From Pseudazoarcus sp963975885 (GTDB lineage: Bacteria > Pseudomonadota > Gammaproteobacteria > Burkholderiales > Rhodocyclaceae): a stretch of DNA of 64,000 bases. Location of the stretch: NCBI GenBank assembly GCA_963975885.1, contig CAXBIS010000001.1, positions 62,001-126,000 of the forward strand, in the 5' to 3' direction. Shown one piece after another: positions 42,767-50,690 of this stretch. Numbering within the stretch: the stretch's first letter is position 1; each line of letters begins with the position of its first letter. Made by a program: the position numbers and the translations under genes. The notes beneath the pieces were generated by a model. The model did no database searches. It was not told the origin of the DNA and saw nothing but the letters and a program-made list of their open reading frames with translations.

Positions 42767-44338
42767 TCAGATGTCCGTGCGCGGGCGATATTCGGCCCAG
42801 GTGCGTGGCGTCTCGCTGACCCGGACGGCAACGACCTGTGGCCAGATGGCCTTCGCGCGGCCGTGGAGCCATTCCGCGATGGCCTCGGCCGTAGTGTTTC
42901 CGGGCACGATGTCGTTGAGATGCCGGTGGTCCAGTTCGTCGTCGAGAATCGCCTTGAAGGGCTTCAGGTCGCCGTAGTCGACGACGAATCCGACCTTGTC
43001 GAGTTTCTCCGCCGCGAGAACGATCTCGACCTCATAGTTGTGGCCGTGCAAGCGACCGCATTGATGGTCTGCAGGGAGCCCTTCGATGATGTGGCTGGCG
43101 CTGAAGTGAAAGCGCTTGGAAATCGTGTACATGGCTTGATTCCGGTCAGGATGAAAAGCGAAGGGAAGGGCCTGCAGGCCGCGAAGGAAGATGTCCGGGC
43201 GCCAGGCGAGCCGATCGGTTGCCAGCGCGAGGTTGCGAGTCTGTTCGAACAGTCGCGAGAGTGCGACCTGCGCCTCGATTCGCGCGATGCCGGCGCCGAG
43301 GCATGCATGACGACCACCGCCGAAACCCAGGTGGGGGTTGTCCTCGCGCAATACGTCGAGTCGGTCGGGGTCGGTGAAACGGTCCTCGTCGCGGTTGGCC
43401 GAGGCGAGCAGCAGATAGACGGGCGCCCCGGCCGGAATCGTGCGGCCGTGCAGCTCGACCGGTGCGAGCAGCGTCCTTCCGACAATCGGGGCCGGACCGT
43501 CGTATCTCACCAGTTCTTCGATTGCGCGAGGAAGGCGTGATGGCTCTTCTATCAGCGCTTCCAGCGAAGCGGGGTGGTGGAGCAGGGCGAGTACGCCGTT
43601 GCCGATCAGATGGGCGAAGCTCTCCTCCCCGTTCGCGAACAGGAGCATGCACGCATTCACCAACTCGTCATCCGACAAGCGGTCGTCCTGTTCGCGCACC
43701 CGGATCAGGCTACTGATGACGTCCCGGCCGGGGCTTTTGCGGCGTTCTGCGACGAGCGCGAACAGATAGCCGCGGAACTCGTTGATCGCGGCGTTCACGT
43801 CGGCCAGATCCCCGGAGGACCTGACCGGAGCGAAGATCCGGAAGAAGCGTTCCGACCAGTGCTTGAGGCGCGGCCGGTCTGCCGCATCGATGCCCAGCAT
43901 GTCGGCCATGACATGCACCGGTAGCGGAATCGCGAAGTCGTTGAGCAGATCGATTTCGCCACGGGCCAGATGCGGCGCGAGCAACTCGTCTGCGAGTTCG
44001 GCCACGCGGTCACGAAGGCTTGTGGCGAGGTTGTCGCTGATCACGCGGGCCAGAAGCTTTCGCAGGCGCGTGTGCTCGGGCGGATCGCGGAAAGTGAGAA
44101 TGCTGGCAGCAACTGCTGCCGCAGGCGAGCGTGAGACATTGCGCTCGGACAGCGCGGAGAAGCGCGACGGGCGCGAACTGAAGCGTTCATCGCGCAGCGC
44201 GGAGGCGACGTCGCAATATCGGGAGAGCGCCCAGATGCCTGTCGGGCTGCGGTGTACCGGATCTTCCTTCCTCAGCCTGCCGTATACGGGAAAGGGGTTC
44301 GAGCACGCGAGCGAGTCCAGCAGGTTGAATGCCGACAT
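42767..44338 (-). CDS. Cytochrome P450 fused to a QueD/6-carboxytetrahydropterin synthase domain
   Basis: 523 residues. Residues 1 to about 400 are a soluble bacterial P450: ExxR in IEELVRYDGP, haem Cys346 in FGGGRHACLG. The I-helix motif reads NGEES instead of (A/G)Gx(E/D)T, keeping an acid-alcohol pair. The frame continues without a stop into a complete QueD domain from Met403: zinc ligands His416, His431 and His433, catalytic Cys427 in CGRLHGH, Asp470-His471 in LDHRHLND and Glu509 in SETP. QueD makes 6-carboxy-5,6,7,8-tetrahydropterin from dihydroneopterin triphosphate. First gene of a three-gene operon, 31 bp before the synthetase gene. I know of no established P450-QueD fusion; loss of a stop between once separate genes would explain it. 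No redox partner gene is adjacent except the rubredoxin system upstream. Confidence 0.92.
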   Translation of the reverse strand: MSAFNLLDSLACSNPFPVYGRLRKEDPVHRSPTGIWALSRYCDVASALRDERFSSRPSRFSALSERNVSRSPAAAVAASILTFRDPPEHTRLRKLLARVISDNLATSLRDRVAELADELLAPHLARGEIDLLNDFAIPLPVHVMADMLGIDAADRPRLKHWSERFFRIFAPVRSSGDLADVNAAINEFRGYLFALVAERRKSPGRDVISSLIRVREQDDRLSDDELVNACMLLFANGEESFAHLIGNGVLALLHHPASLEALIEEPSRLPRAIEELVRYDGPAPIVGRTLLAPVELHGRTIPAGAPVYLLLASANRDEDRFTDPDRLDVLREDNPHLGFGGGRHACLGAGIARIEAQVALSRLFEQTRNLALATDRLAWRPDIFLRGLQALPFAFHPDRNQAMYTISKRFHFSASHIIEGLPADHQCGRLHGHNYEVEIVLAAEKLDKVGFVVDYGDLKPFKAILDDELDHRHLNDIVPGNTTAEAIAEWLHGRAKAIWPQVVAVRVSETPRTWAEYRPRTDI

Positions 44339-44380
44339 CGTAACCTTCGTGAAGCCGAGCCACGCTCAAGCCTCGATTCG

Positions 44381-44399
44381 GGATAAGGAGGCCTTATCC
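44381..44399. promoter_or_regulatory. Palindrome GGATAAGG-N3-CCTTATCC upstream of the P450-QueD operon
   Basis: GGATAAGG (44381-44388), AGG, CCTTATCC (44392-44399): perfect 8-bp arms, 43-61 bp upstream of the P450 start codon. It sits where an operator or promoter of the three-gene operon is expected, in the 120-bp gap after the upstream isomerase gene. As RNA it could also be a hairpin, but no T-run follows. Confidence 0.55.
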
Positions 44400-44458
44400 T
44401 ATCGTCTTATTCACTGGGGGTGATACATCTCCTTGCATTTTTACATCGGACCGGTCGA

Positions 44459-45082
44459 TCATGCGTGTGGTGCGCCCTGTCCTGAGGTGCCGCCGAGACG
44501 CCGCGCCAGATCCTCCAGCCGGTCCTGCCCCCAGAAGCGTTCGCCACCGACCAAGAAGGTGGGCGAGCCGAACACGCGCGCGGCGATTGCCGCCTCGGTG
44601 TTGGCGGCAACCGCCTGTGCAGCCTCGGCGGATTCGGCAGCTTCGAGCAGGCTCGCGGCGTCGAGGCCGGCGCGGGTCAGGGCCTGTTCGACCTGGTGCG
44701 GATCGGCGATGTCGAGCTCGTCGGCCCATACCGCCGAGAGCAGCGCGAACGAGACCGGCCCGGGGTCGTGGCCCCGGATCGCGGCCGCAGCGATGACGCG
44801 GCTGGCGAGTGTCGCGTCGGTGGGCCAGTGGCGGGGGGCGACGTTGATCGGCAGGCCGAGCGTGCGCGCCTTGCGAGCGAGATCCTCGCGGCGGTAGCTC
44901 AGGCGCGCGTCGGATTGCTTGAATGGCGGAGTCGTGTCGGTCGCGGCAAATACCCTCACGATGTCCATCGGGCGGTAGTGCAGCAGCGCGCCGCTTGATC
45001 GCGCGATCTCGCGCAGGCGCGGCTCGCCCAGATAGGCGTAGCCGGAGATCGGAGAGTAGAAGTAGTCGATCGTGAGGCTCAT
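44459..45082 (-). CDS. 2-hydroxychromene-2-carboxylate isomerase / kappa-GST-like DsbA family protein
   Basis: 207 residues from ATG at 45082 (GAGGAAG upstream). The N terminus LTIDYFYSPISGYAYLGEPRL matches HCCA isomerases, where SPxSxxAY replaces the CxxC of DsbA, with Ser as the glutathione-activating residue. The C-terminal region ARVFGSPTFLVGGERFWGQDRLEDL is also typical. These glutathione-dependent enzymes isomerise aromatic breakdown products, and some bacterial members have other thiol-dependent roles. It is the last gene of the sigma-54-linked operon, 57 bp after the rhodanese gene. Confidence 0.87.
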   Translation of the reverse strand: MSLTIDYFYSPISGYAYLGEPRLREIARSSGALLHYRPMDIVRVFAATDTTPPFKQSDARLSYRREDLARKARTLGLPINVAPRHWPTDATLASRVIAAAAIRGHDPGPVSFALLSAVWADELDIADPHQVEQALTRAGLDAASLLEAAESAEAAQAVAANTEAAIAARVFGSPTFLVGGERFWGQDRLEDLARRLGGTSGQGAPHA

Positions 45083-45139
45083 CGATAGGGGCTTCCTCGA
45101 GGACGGGCGCATCGCCGATGCGCCCGTGCGTGGCAGGGG

Positions 45140-45988
45140 TCAGGCGGCGTAGGGCAGGCCTTCGTCGATTGGAAGCGCCGGGTCGCGCGACCATTCGTTC
45201 CAGGAGCCGAAGTAGATGCGTACATCCCTGACGCCGGCCTGCTTGAGCGCGAGGAAACTGTTCGACGCGCGCGCGCCCTTGAAGCAGTACAGATACACCG
45301 GCGTGTCACGCGCGATGCCGACCGTGGCCAGTTCAGCCAGCACCTCGGGGGCGGACTTGATCACGGGGCCGCTGGGCGAAGGCTTCATCAATCGGTACCA
45401 CTCGACCCACTTCGCGCCCGGGATGCGGCCCTTGCGTGGGCAGAAATCCTTGCCATAGGGCGAGGACGAGTCGGCGATCCATTCGTCGACGTCGCGCACA
45501 TCGAGCAGCGCCACCGACGGATCCTCGAGCGCGGCGAGCATATCGTCCTTGGTCAGCAGCAGCGAGGCCGCCTGCGGGTCGACCGGGAAGGCGGCCGGGC
45601 TCGGCGTTGGAATCTCGGTGTCGGTGGCCAGCCCCTCGGCGAGCCAGGCGTCGAAGCCGCCGTGCAACACCGCCGCCTTGGGGTAGCCGAGGAAGCTCAG
45701 CAGGAAGTATCCGCGGCAGGACTGGCCGAAGCCGGTGTTCATCGACTGCTCATAGAGCACCGCCGTCTTGCGACCGTCGAGTCCGGCCGCGCCGAAGGCA
45801 GTGGCGAACTTGTCGACCATCTCGCCCACGCCGGCGGCGTCCGAGGTGGCCAGATACGTGAAGATGTCGTGGATGTTGACCGCGCCGGGGATGTGGCCGG
45901 CGGCGTAGGCCTCGGGCGAGCGGGTGTCGATGATGACGACATCACCCATTGCGGCCAGCTCCATCGGGGAAATCAGTGCTTTTGTCAT
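45140..45988 (-). CDS. Rhodanese-like sulfurtransferase (two-domain, SseA type)
   Basis: 282 residues with two rhodanese domains. The first (DTRSPEAYAAGHIPGAVNI, then VLYEQSMNTG) lacks a catalytic Cys, as usual. The second has the active loop YCFKGARASNSF with the sulfur-carrying Cys. The enzyme moves a sulfane sulfur from thiosulfate or 3-mercaptopyruvate to cyanide or thiols; the CFKGAR loop is not diagnostic between the two. No signal peptide. In this operon it fits sulfur handling or cyanide/thiocyanate chemistry (inference). Confidence 0.9.
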   Translation of the reverse strand: MTKALISPMELAAMGDVVIIDTRSPEAYAAGHIPGAVNIHDIFTYLATSDAAGVGEMVDKFATAFGAAGLDGRKTAVLYEQSMNTGFGQSCRGYFLLSFLGYPKAAVLHGGFDAWLAEGLATDTEIPTPSPAAFPVDPQAASLLLTKDDMLAALEDPSVALLDVRDVDEWIADSSSPYGKDFCPRKGRIPGAKWVEWYRLMKPSPSGPVIKSAPEVLAELATVGIARDTPVYLYCFKGARASNSFLALKQAGVRDVRIYFGSWNEWSRDPALPIDEGLPYAA

Positions 45989-46072
45989 GATGCGCGTCCT
46001 CGGTAGGGTAGGTGGAACGGCGGGGCGGGCGCAGCGTGCCGGTTCGGCCCGCCGCGCCCGGGGATCACACGG

Positions 46073-47404
46073 TCAGCCGAGCGCGGTCTCCGGCTTCATC
46101 GGATCGAAGACCTTGCCCATGATCGTGTGGGTCTTGTAGTTCTCGGCCGGAGCCTCGAAGCCCAGCTCCGCCATGCGCTTCCTCGCATCGGTGGCGAGGA
46201 AGACCTGCTCGGCGATCTGGCGGTAGTCGATCTCTTCCTTGACGTAGCCCCAGCGCTTCATCTGCGTGAGCATCCACACCGCCATCGACTGCCACGGGAA
46301 AGGGTCGAAGTCGATGCGTGTGGGTACGTCGCGCACGTTGCCCAGTCCGTCGGCGAAGCGGCCCAGCAGCACCTGTTCCAGCACGGTGTTGGGCTGGTTG
46401 AGATAGTTTGGCCCGGCGATCGCATCGGCCACGCCCTTGCGGTTTTCCATTTCCGAGCAATGCAGCGTGGAAGTGACGATGGCGCGGAACAGCGCCGAGA
46501 AGGTGTTGGGCATCTCGTTGGCGAACTTGGCCGTGGACACGAAGGCGCAGCACGGATGCTTGTCCCAGATTTCGCTGGTCAGCGTGTGGATGAAGCCCAC
46601 GCCGTCGAACACCGCGCGCTGGTTGAACGGCTCGGCAACGATGAAGCCGTCGATGTTGCCCGAGCGCAGGTTGGCGACCATGTCCGGTGGAGGCATCACG
46701 CGCAGTTGCACGTCCCGGTCCGGGTCCAGCCCGTGCGCCGCGAGGTAGTGACGCAGCAGGAAGTTGTGCATCGAATAGTCGAACGGGATCGCGAAGCGGA
46801 AACCCTTCCACATCTTCGGGTCGGTCTTGTCCTTGTGCTTCATCGCCAGCGTGATGGCGTTGCCATTCACGTTCTCGATGGCCGGCATCACCATCGGCAC
46901 CGGATCGGACCCCAGGCCCATGCTGATCGCCAGCGGCATCGGCGAGAGCATGTGGGCGGCATCGAATTCGCCGGCGATGGTCTTGTCGCGCACCACGGCC
47001 CAGCCGGCCGTGCGCATCAGATTGACCTTGAGCCCTTCCTTCTCATAGAAGCCCAGCGGGTCAGCGGCGACGATGGGCGTGGCGCAGGTGATCGGCAGAA
47101 AGCCGATGTTGAGCGTGCTCTTCTCCAGCGGGCCGGACTCCATCGCCATCGCCGTGAGCGCGCCCATGGGCAGGAACTGCGAGATCGCGGCCAGCGCGGT
47201 GCCGGCGCCGACGCTGCGCAGGAAGCGGCGGCGCATCGCGTCGTCGGGAAACAGCGCGCGCACCGTGGCCGATTCGACGGCGCGCTGCATGGCCGAGTCT
47301 TCTCCGCGAGGCAGGGCCGCATCGTGTTCGGCCTGGCTGTTGTGATGGCCGCAGGAGCAGCGGCCGAGGGGCTTGTTGTCGAAGGGGTCGTCGAAGGCTG
47401 CCAT
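46073..47404 (-). CDS. Orphan NrtA/CmpA-like substrate-binding protein with Tat-type leader
   Basis: 443 residues. Close paralogue of the cyanate-operon binding protein at 31566: shared blocks include CSCGxHxSQxEHD in the leader, GFLPITCATPIVAADPLGFY, AAHMLSPMPLAIS, IPFDYSMHNFLLR and LNQPNTVLEQVL. The leader carries the twin-arginine-type motif MRRRFLRSVGAGTALAAIS. No permease or ATPase gene lies beside it; instead the neighbours are redox enzymes and a rhodanese. It either borrows the cyanate ABC transporter or binds an anion for a periplasmic purpose. It starts 28 bp after the rubredoxin reductase stop. Ligand unknown; nitrate, cyanate, thiocyanate or a sulfonate-like anion are candidates. 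Confidence 0.88.
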   Translation of the reverse strand: MAAFDDPFDNKPLGRCSCGHHNSQAEHDAALPRGEDSAMQRAVESATVRALFPDDAMRRRFLRSVGAGTALAAISQFLPMGALTAMAMESGPLEKSTLNIGFLPITCATPIVAADPLGFYEKEGLKVNLMRTAGWAVVRDKTIAGEFDAAHMLSPMPLAISMGLGSDPVPMVMPAIENVNGNAITLAMKHKDKTDPKMWKGFRFAIPFDYSMHNFLLRHYLAAHGLDPDRDVQLRVMPPPDMVANLRSGNIDGFIVAEPFNQRAVFDGVGFIHTLTSEIWDKHPCCAFVSTAKFANEMPNTFSALFRAIVTSTLHCSEMENRKGVADAIAGPNYLNQPNTVLEQVLLGRFADGLGNVRDVPTRIDFDPFPWQSMAVWMLTQMKRWGYVKEEIDYRQIAEQVFLATDARKRMAELGFEAPAENYKTHTIMGKVFDPMKPETALG

Positions 47405-47432
47405 GGGATTCTCCGCAGGGGTTGGGTGGGGG

Positions 47433-48785
47433 TCAGGCCAGTCGGCGCGCGGGTGGCGTGCCGACTTCGAGGCTCGCGGCGGTGTCGCCGTCGCGCAGCT
47501 GTTGCATGCTCAGGTAGGCGTCGCTCTCTGCGACGACCTGCCAGTCCAGGTCCGCGCACGGCCGGCCGTGGATCACGACCGGCAGCGAGCGCGTCTTGAG
47601 CCGAATCACCGGCGGCGTGTGCTCGCAGGCGTCGCAAGGCACGCCGAGGATGGCGCGGGCGATGGTCGCGGCCTGGCGCGCGATGGGTTCGATGAAGCGG
47701 CACGGCGTGCCGTCCAGGCTCACGCAGTCGCCCAGCCCGAACACGTCCGGCGCGCTGGTCGCGAGCGTGGCCGGATCGACGACGATGCCGCGCTCGAAGG
47801 CCAGCCCGGCGCCGCGCGCCAGGCGGGATTCGGTAGCCAGCCCGGTGGCGGCGACGACCTCGTCGCAGATCAGCGTCTGGCCGTCGGCCAGTTCCACGAC
47901 GCGTGCGCCGTCGTCGCGTGCGCTCACCGCAGCGACCTCGACGCCGCCGACAAAGCGCACGCCAAGCGAGGCGAAGTGCGCGCGCAGGCGCTTCGAAGCG
48001 GGCGGCGGCAGCAATGCGGCGAGCGGATCGGTCGCCACGTCGAGCAGCGTGATCTGATGGCCGGCATGGACGAAGTCCTCGGCCAGTTCGCAGCCGACCA
48101 TGCCGGCGCCGACGATGAGTACGTGGCGATGCGTGCCGGCGAGCTTCGCCTGAAGGCCGGACCAGCCATCGAGGTGATTGACGCGCCAGCACAGGTCCGG
48201 CGGCAGCGCGGGGGGCAGGGCCGGACGTGCGCCCTGGGCGAGCACCAGCTGCGTGTAGATCAGCGTGCCGCGCGTCGTGCGCAAGCGGTGCACATGTGGC
48301 GACAGGCCGACGGCGAAGGTGTCGGCGAGCAGGCGTACGTTCAGACGCCGCGCGGCGTGCTCGCCGGCCTCGCGCACCAGATCGTCGGGCGTGGCGCCGC
48401 GCGAGAGCGCGATCGACAGTTCCGGCTTGTGATAGCGGTCGGCCGCGCAGGCGCTGACCAGCGTGACGGGTACGTCGGCGTCGAGCGCGCGGATCGCCTC
48501 GACCACCGCCCAGCCGGCATGGCCGGCGCCCACCACCACCACGCCGGCCTCGCGCGTCGGCAACGCATCGGTTGCGGACGGAATGATTGCCGCGGGCGCT
48601 TCATAGGGCTCGAAGTCGGACTTCACGACACCGCACAGCGGGCATACCCAGTCGTCCGGAATGTCCTCGAAACGCGTGCCCGGCGCGAGCCCGCTGTCGG
48701 CGTCGCCCTGTTCCTCGTCGTAGATCAGGCCACAGGCGCGGCAGATGTACTGGCGCCACGGTGCGGCGTTGGCGGAGGCGCTCAT
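47433..48785 (-). CDS. Rubredoxin fused to FAD-dependent rubredoxin reductase
   Basis: 450 residues. The N-terminal 55 residues are a complete rubredoxin: YICRACGLIYDEEQGD and WVCPLCGVVKSDFEPYE supply the four Fe-binding cysteines. After a short linker, a pyridine-nucleotide-disulfide-oxidoreductase-like flavoprotein follows: FAD motif VVVVGAGHAGWAVVE, NAD motif VLIVGAGMVGCELAE and FGLGDCVSL. The fusion makes an electron path from NAD(P)H to an oxygenase or reductase. The ATG overlaps the stop of the acyl-CoA-dehydrogenase-like gene (ATGA), so the two are probably co-translated partners. It could also feed the nearby P450 or diiron protein (inference). Confidence 0.93.
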   Translation of the reverse strand: MSASANAAPWRQYICRACGLIYDEEQGDADSGLAPGTRFEDIPDDWVCPLCGVVKSDFEPYEAPAAIIPSATDALPTREAGVVVVGAGHAGWAVVEAIRALDADVPVTLVSACAADRYHKPELSIALSRGATPDDLVREAGEHAARRLNVRLLADTFAVGLSPHVHRLRTTRGTLIYTQLVLAQGARPALPPALPPDLCWRVNHLDGWSGLQAKLAGTHRHVLIVGAGMVGCELAEDFVHAGHQITLLDVATDPLAALLPPPASKRLRAHFASLGVRFVGGVEVAAVSARDDGARVVELADGQTLICDEVVAATGLATESRLARGAGLAFERGIVVDPATLATSAPDVFGLGDCVSLDGTPCRFIEPIARQAATIARAILGVPCDACEHTPPVIRLKTRSLPVVIHGRPCADLDWQVVAESDAYLSMQQLRDGDTAASLEVGTPPARRLA

Positions 48786-49921
48786 GCGGGCATCTCCTCG
48801 CGCGACAAGCGGTCCATTTCCCAGCGCAGATGCTTGATCGCCGGCGTGACGATGGCCACGAAATGCGCTTCGCGGATGCGCCGCTGCGGCGCGGAGTCCA
48901 TCAGGTAGCCGCGCGCGCCCTGGTGCAGCAGCGCCGACTGGGTGGCGCGCAGGCAGAACTCGGCGCCGGCTGCGCGCACGTCGAGCACGTCGAGCAGGTA
49001 GTCCCTGGAGCCGTCGTACGGCGTTTCGGCGAGCCGGAAAATGCGCTCGCCGAGTTCCTCGTATTCGGCCTGCAGTTCGGCGGGGCGATCATGCAGGAAC
49101 TTGTTGACGTGACCGAGCAGCGGCTCGACCTCCAGCATCGAATCGATCGCGCCCTGGGCCACCCCCATCGCCATGCCGCACTGCAACAGGATGAAGGCCC
49201 CGCGGATGCGCGCGACGAAGGGCTGGGCCGGGTCGGCGATCAACTCGTCCTCGCCGACGAAGTGGCGCTCCAGACGCACGCCCCAGGTGCTCGTGCCTTC
49301 CATGCCGGAGAAGTCCGGGCACGGGCGCAGCACCACGTCGTCGGTGAGTCGCAGCAGGAACATGATCTCGTGCGAGCGGCTGCCGTCGGCCCTGGCCACG
49401 CGGGCGATCGCACCGCAGTACTGCCCCGGCGCGATGTGGCTGACCCAGGGCAGCGCGCCGCTCACGACATGGCCGCCGGCGACCTTCTCGGCCTTGAGCA
49501 GCATGTTCTCGATGCCGGCGAAGCTCTTCATCGGATTCGACAGCGCAGTGCCGCCGAATGTGCGACCCGCGACATGTTCGCTGAGTGCCTGTCCGCTCAG
49601 CGTCGGGTTGCCGGACTGCTCCATGTACAGCCCGCATACGTCGTGGCACCAGGCGAGAAAGCCCGTCGAGCCGCAGCGCCGGTTGATTGCGCGCATCGCG
49701 TCGATGGCGGTGGCGACGTCCGTGCCATTGCGGTCCAGGTGTGCGCCGAAGGCGCCGGCTTCAGCCAACGCACGCATTTCGGCCAACGGGTAATAGCCTT
49801 CGCGGTCGACGCGGGTGGCGGCCTTGGCCACCGCGTCGTCGGCGACCGCCTCGATGGCCTCGACCAGGGCGCGCGCGCGCGGTGCGCCGTCGAGGTTCGC
49901 GTGGGCTTCGGCGAGATTCAT
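48782..49921 (-). CDS. Acyl-CoA-dehydrogenase-fold flavoprotein (possible FMN/FAD monooxygenase)
   Basis: 379 residues from ATG at 49921 (GGAGGAAA upstream). The acyl-CoA dehydrogenase fold is visible: an N-terminal helical domain, a middle beta domain (VSGALPWVSHIAPGQYCGAIA, then FSGMEGTSTWGVRLERHFV) and a C-terminal four-helix bundle. The catalytic Glu of true dehydrogenases is not obvious. The GMEGTSTWG loop resembles flavin monooxygenases of this fold (DszC/SfnB-type and HpaB-like two-component systems). Tight coupling to a rubredoxin/reductase gene supports an electron-consuming oxidase or monooxygenase. Substrate unknown; sulfur compounds are a candidate because of rhodanese and OsmC in the same operon. 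Confidence 0.8.
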   Translation of the reverse strand: MNLAEAHANLDGAPRARALVEAIEAVADDAVAKAATRVDREGYYPLAEMRALAEAGAFGAHLDRNGTDVATAIDAMRAINRRCGSTGFLAWCHDVCGLYMEQSGNPTLSGQALSEHVAGRTFGGTALSNPMKSFAGIENMLLKAEKVAGGHVVSGALPWVSHIAPGQYCGAIARVARADGSRSHEIMFLLRLTDDVVLRPCPDFSGMEGTSTWGVRLERHFVGEDELIADPAQPFVARIRGAFILLQCGMAMGVAQGAIDSMLEVEPLLGHVNKFLHDRPAELQAEYEELGERIFRLAETPYDGSRDYLLDVLDVRAAGAEFCLRATQSALLHQGARGYLMDSAPQRRIREAHFVAIVTPAIKHLRWEMDRLSREEMPA

Positions 49922-49973
49922 GCGGATTTCCTCCGGACTGCCGCAGCCGGCCGGCTGCGGCATGTTGCGGGCG

Positions 49974-50528
49974 TCAGTCGGCCAGTTCGATGCTGAAGGG
50001 GATCGGGTTGCGCATCGAATTGGCGACCGGCGAATAGAAGTTCGCGTGCTGCACGATCTCGTCGAGCTGCTCGCGCGTGGCGTCGCCCTCGACGACGACC
50101 TTGACGCGAATCTCCTGGAAGCCCATCTGCGCCGGCTGCATCTCGGCGCCGCCCGCGCCCCATGCGGCCGGGTTGCCGATATCGCCCTCGAGGAAGAGTT
50201 CGAGGCGGCTGAGCTTCACCTGCTTCCAGGTCGCCACCGCGGTGATGCCTACCGCGAGGCAGCCGCCCAGCGCCGAGAGCACGATCTCTCCGGGCGCCGG
50301 TGCAGTGTCCTGGCCGAACAGGTGCAGCGGCTCGTCGACGACGACCGGCTCATTGCGGCCGGTGTGGCTGAGCGTGCGGTACTGGCCTTCGGTGACGGTG
50401 TGGATCTTGTTGGTGCCGCGGCGCGACGGGTCGGCGCGGCCCATCTCGGCGAATTTGAGCAGGCCGTCACGGTCGATCGGGCGCAGATACGTCTTGACGG
50501 TGTTGGGGGTCTCGGTTGCGGTACTCAC
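49974..50528 (-). CDS. OsmC family protein
   Basis: 184 residues, starting with GTG at 50528 (GGGAG upstream); an earlier in-frame codon at 50600 would overlap the sigma-54 promoter. The OsmC signature is in GEIVLSALGGCLAVGITAVAT, with one conserved redox Cys; the second Cys of peroxidase-active OsmC/Ohr proteins is not seen in the expected C-terminal region, where YSPVANSMRNPI is found. The protein may therefore bind thiols or hydropersulfides rather than act as a classical peroxidase. First gene of the operon behind the sigma-54 promoter. Confidence 0.87.
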   Translation of the reverse strand: MSTATETPNTVKTYLRPIDRDGLLKFAEMGRADPSRRGTNKIHTVTEGQYRTLSHTGRNEPVVVDEPLHLFGQDTAPAPGEIVLSALGGCLAVGITAVATWKQVKLSRLELFLEGDIGNPAAWGAGGAEMQPAQMGFQEIRVKVVVEGDATREQLDEIVQHANFYSPVANSMRNPIPFSIELAD

Positions 50529-50596
50529 GGTGTTCTCCCGGATGTGGTTGGAATGACGTGTCCCGTTCGTTGTGAGCCGGGGTCGGATGCCTAGTC

Positions 50597-50611
50597 GCAA
50601 ACACCGTGCCA
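50597..50611 (-). promoter_or_regulatory. Consensus sigma-54 (-24/-12) promoter of the OsmC operon
   Basis: On the minus strand the sequence reads TGGCACGGTGTTTGC, matching the consensus TGGCAC-N5-TTGC at every fixed position. The expected start of transcription is near 50585, about 57 bp upstream of the OsmC start codon. The adjacent upstream gene encodes a sigma-54-dependent activator on the same strand. Confidence 0.88.
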
Positions 50612-50690
50612 GTGCGTGGAAACGTGTCCAAGCGATTGAGTTAAAACGATTGTTTGAAAAAAACAGAAGTCGCGACAGTGCCGAGTGAGT

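Noticed and set aside
42767..44338. Annotating separate P450 and queD genes
   Set aside because: There is no stop codon between the parts and only a weak ribosome binding site before Met403, so the sequence supports one fused gene. An internal start remains possible.
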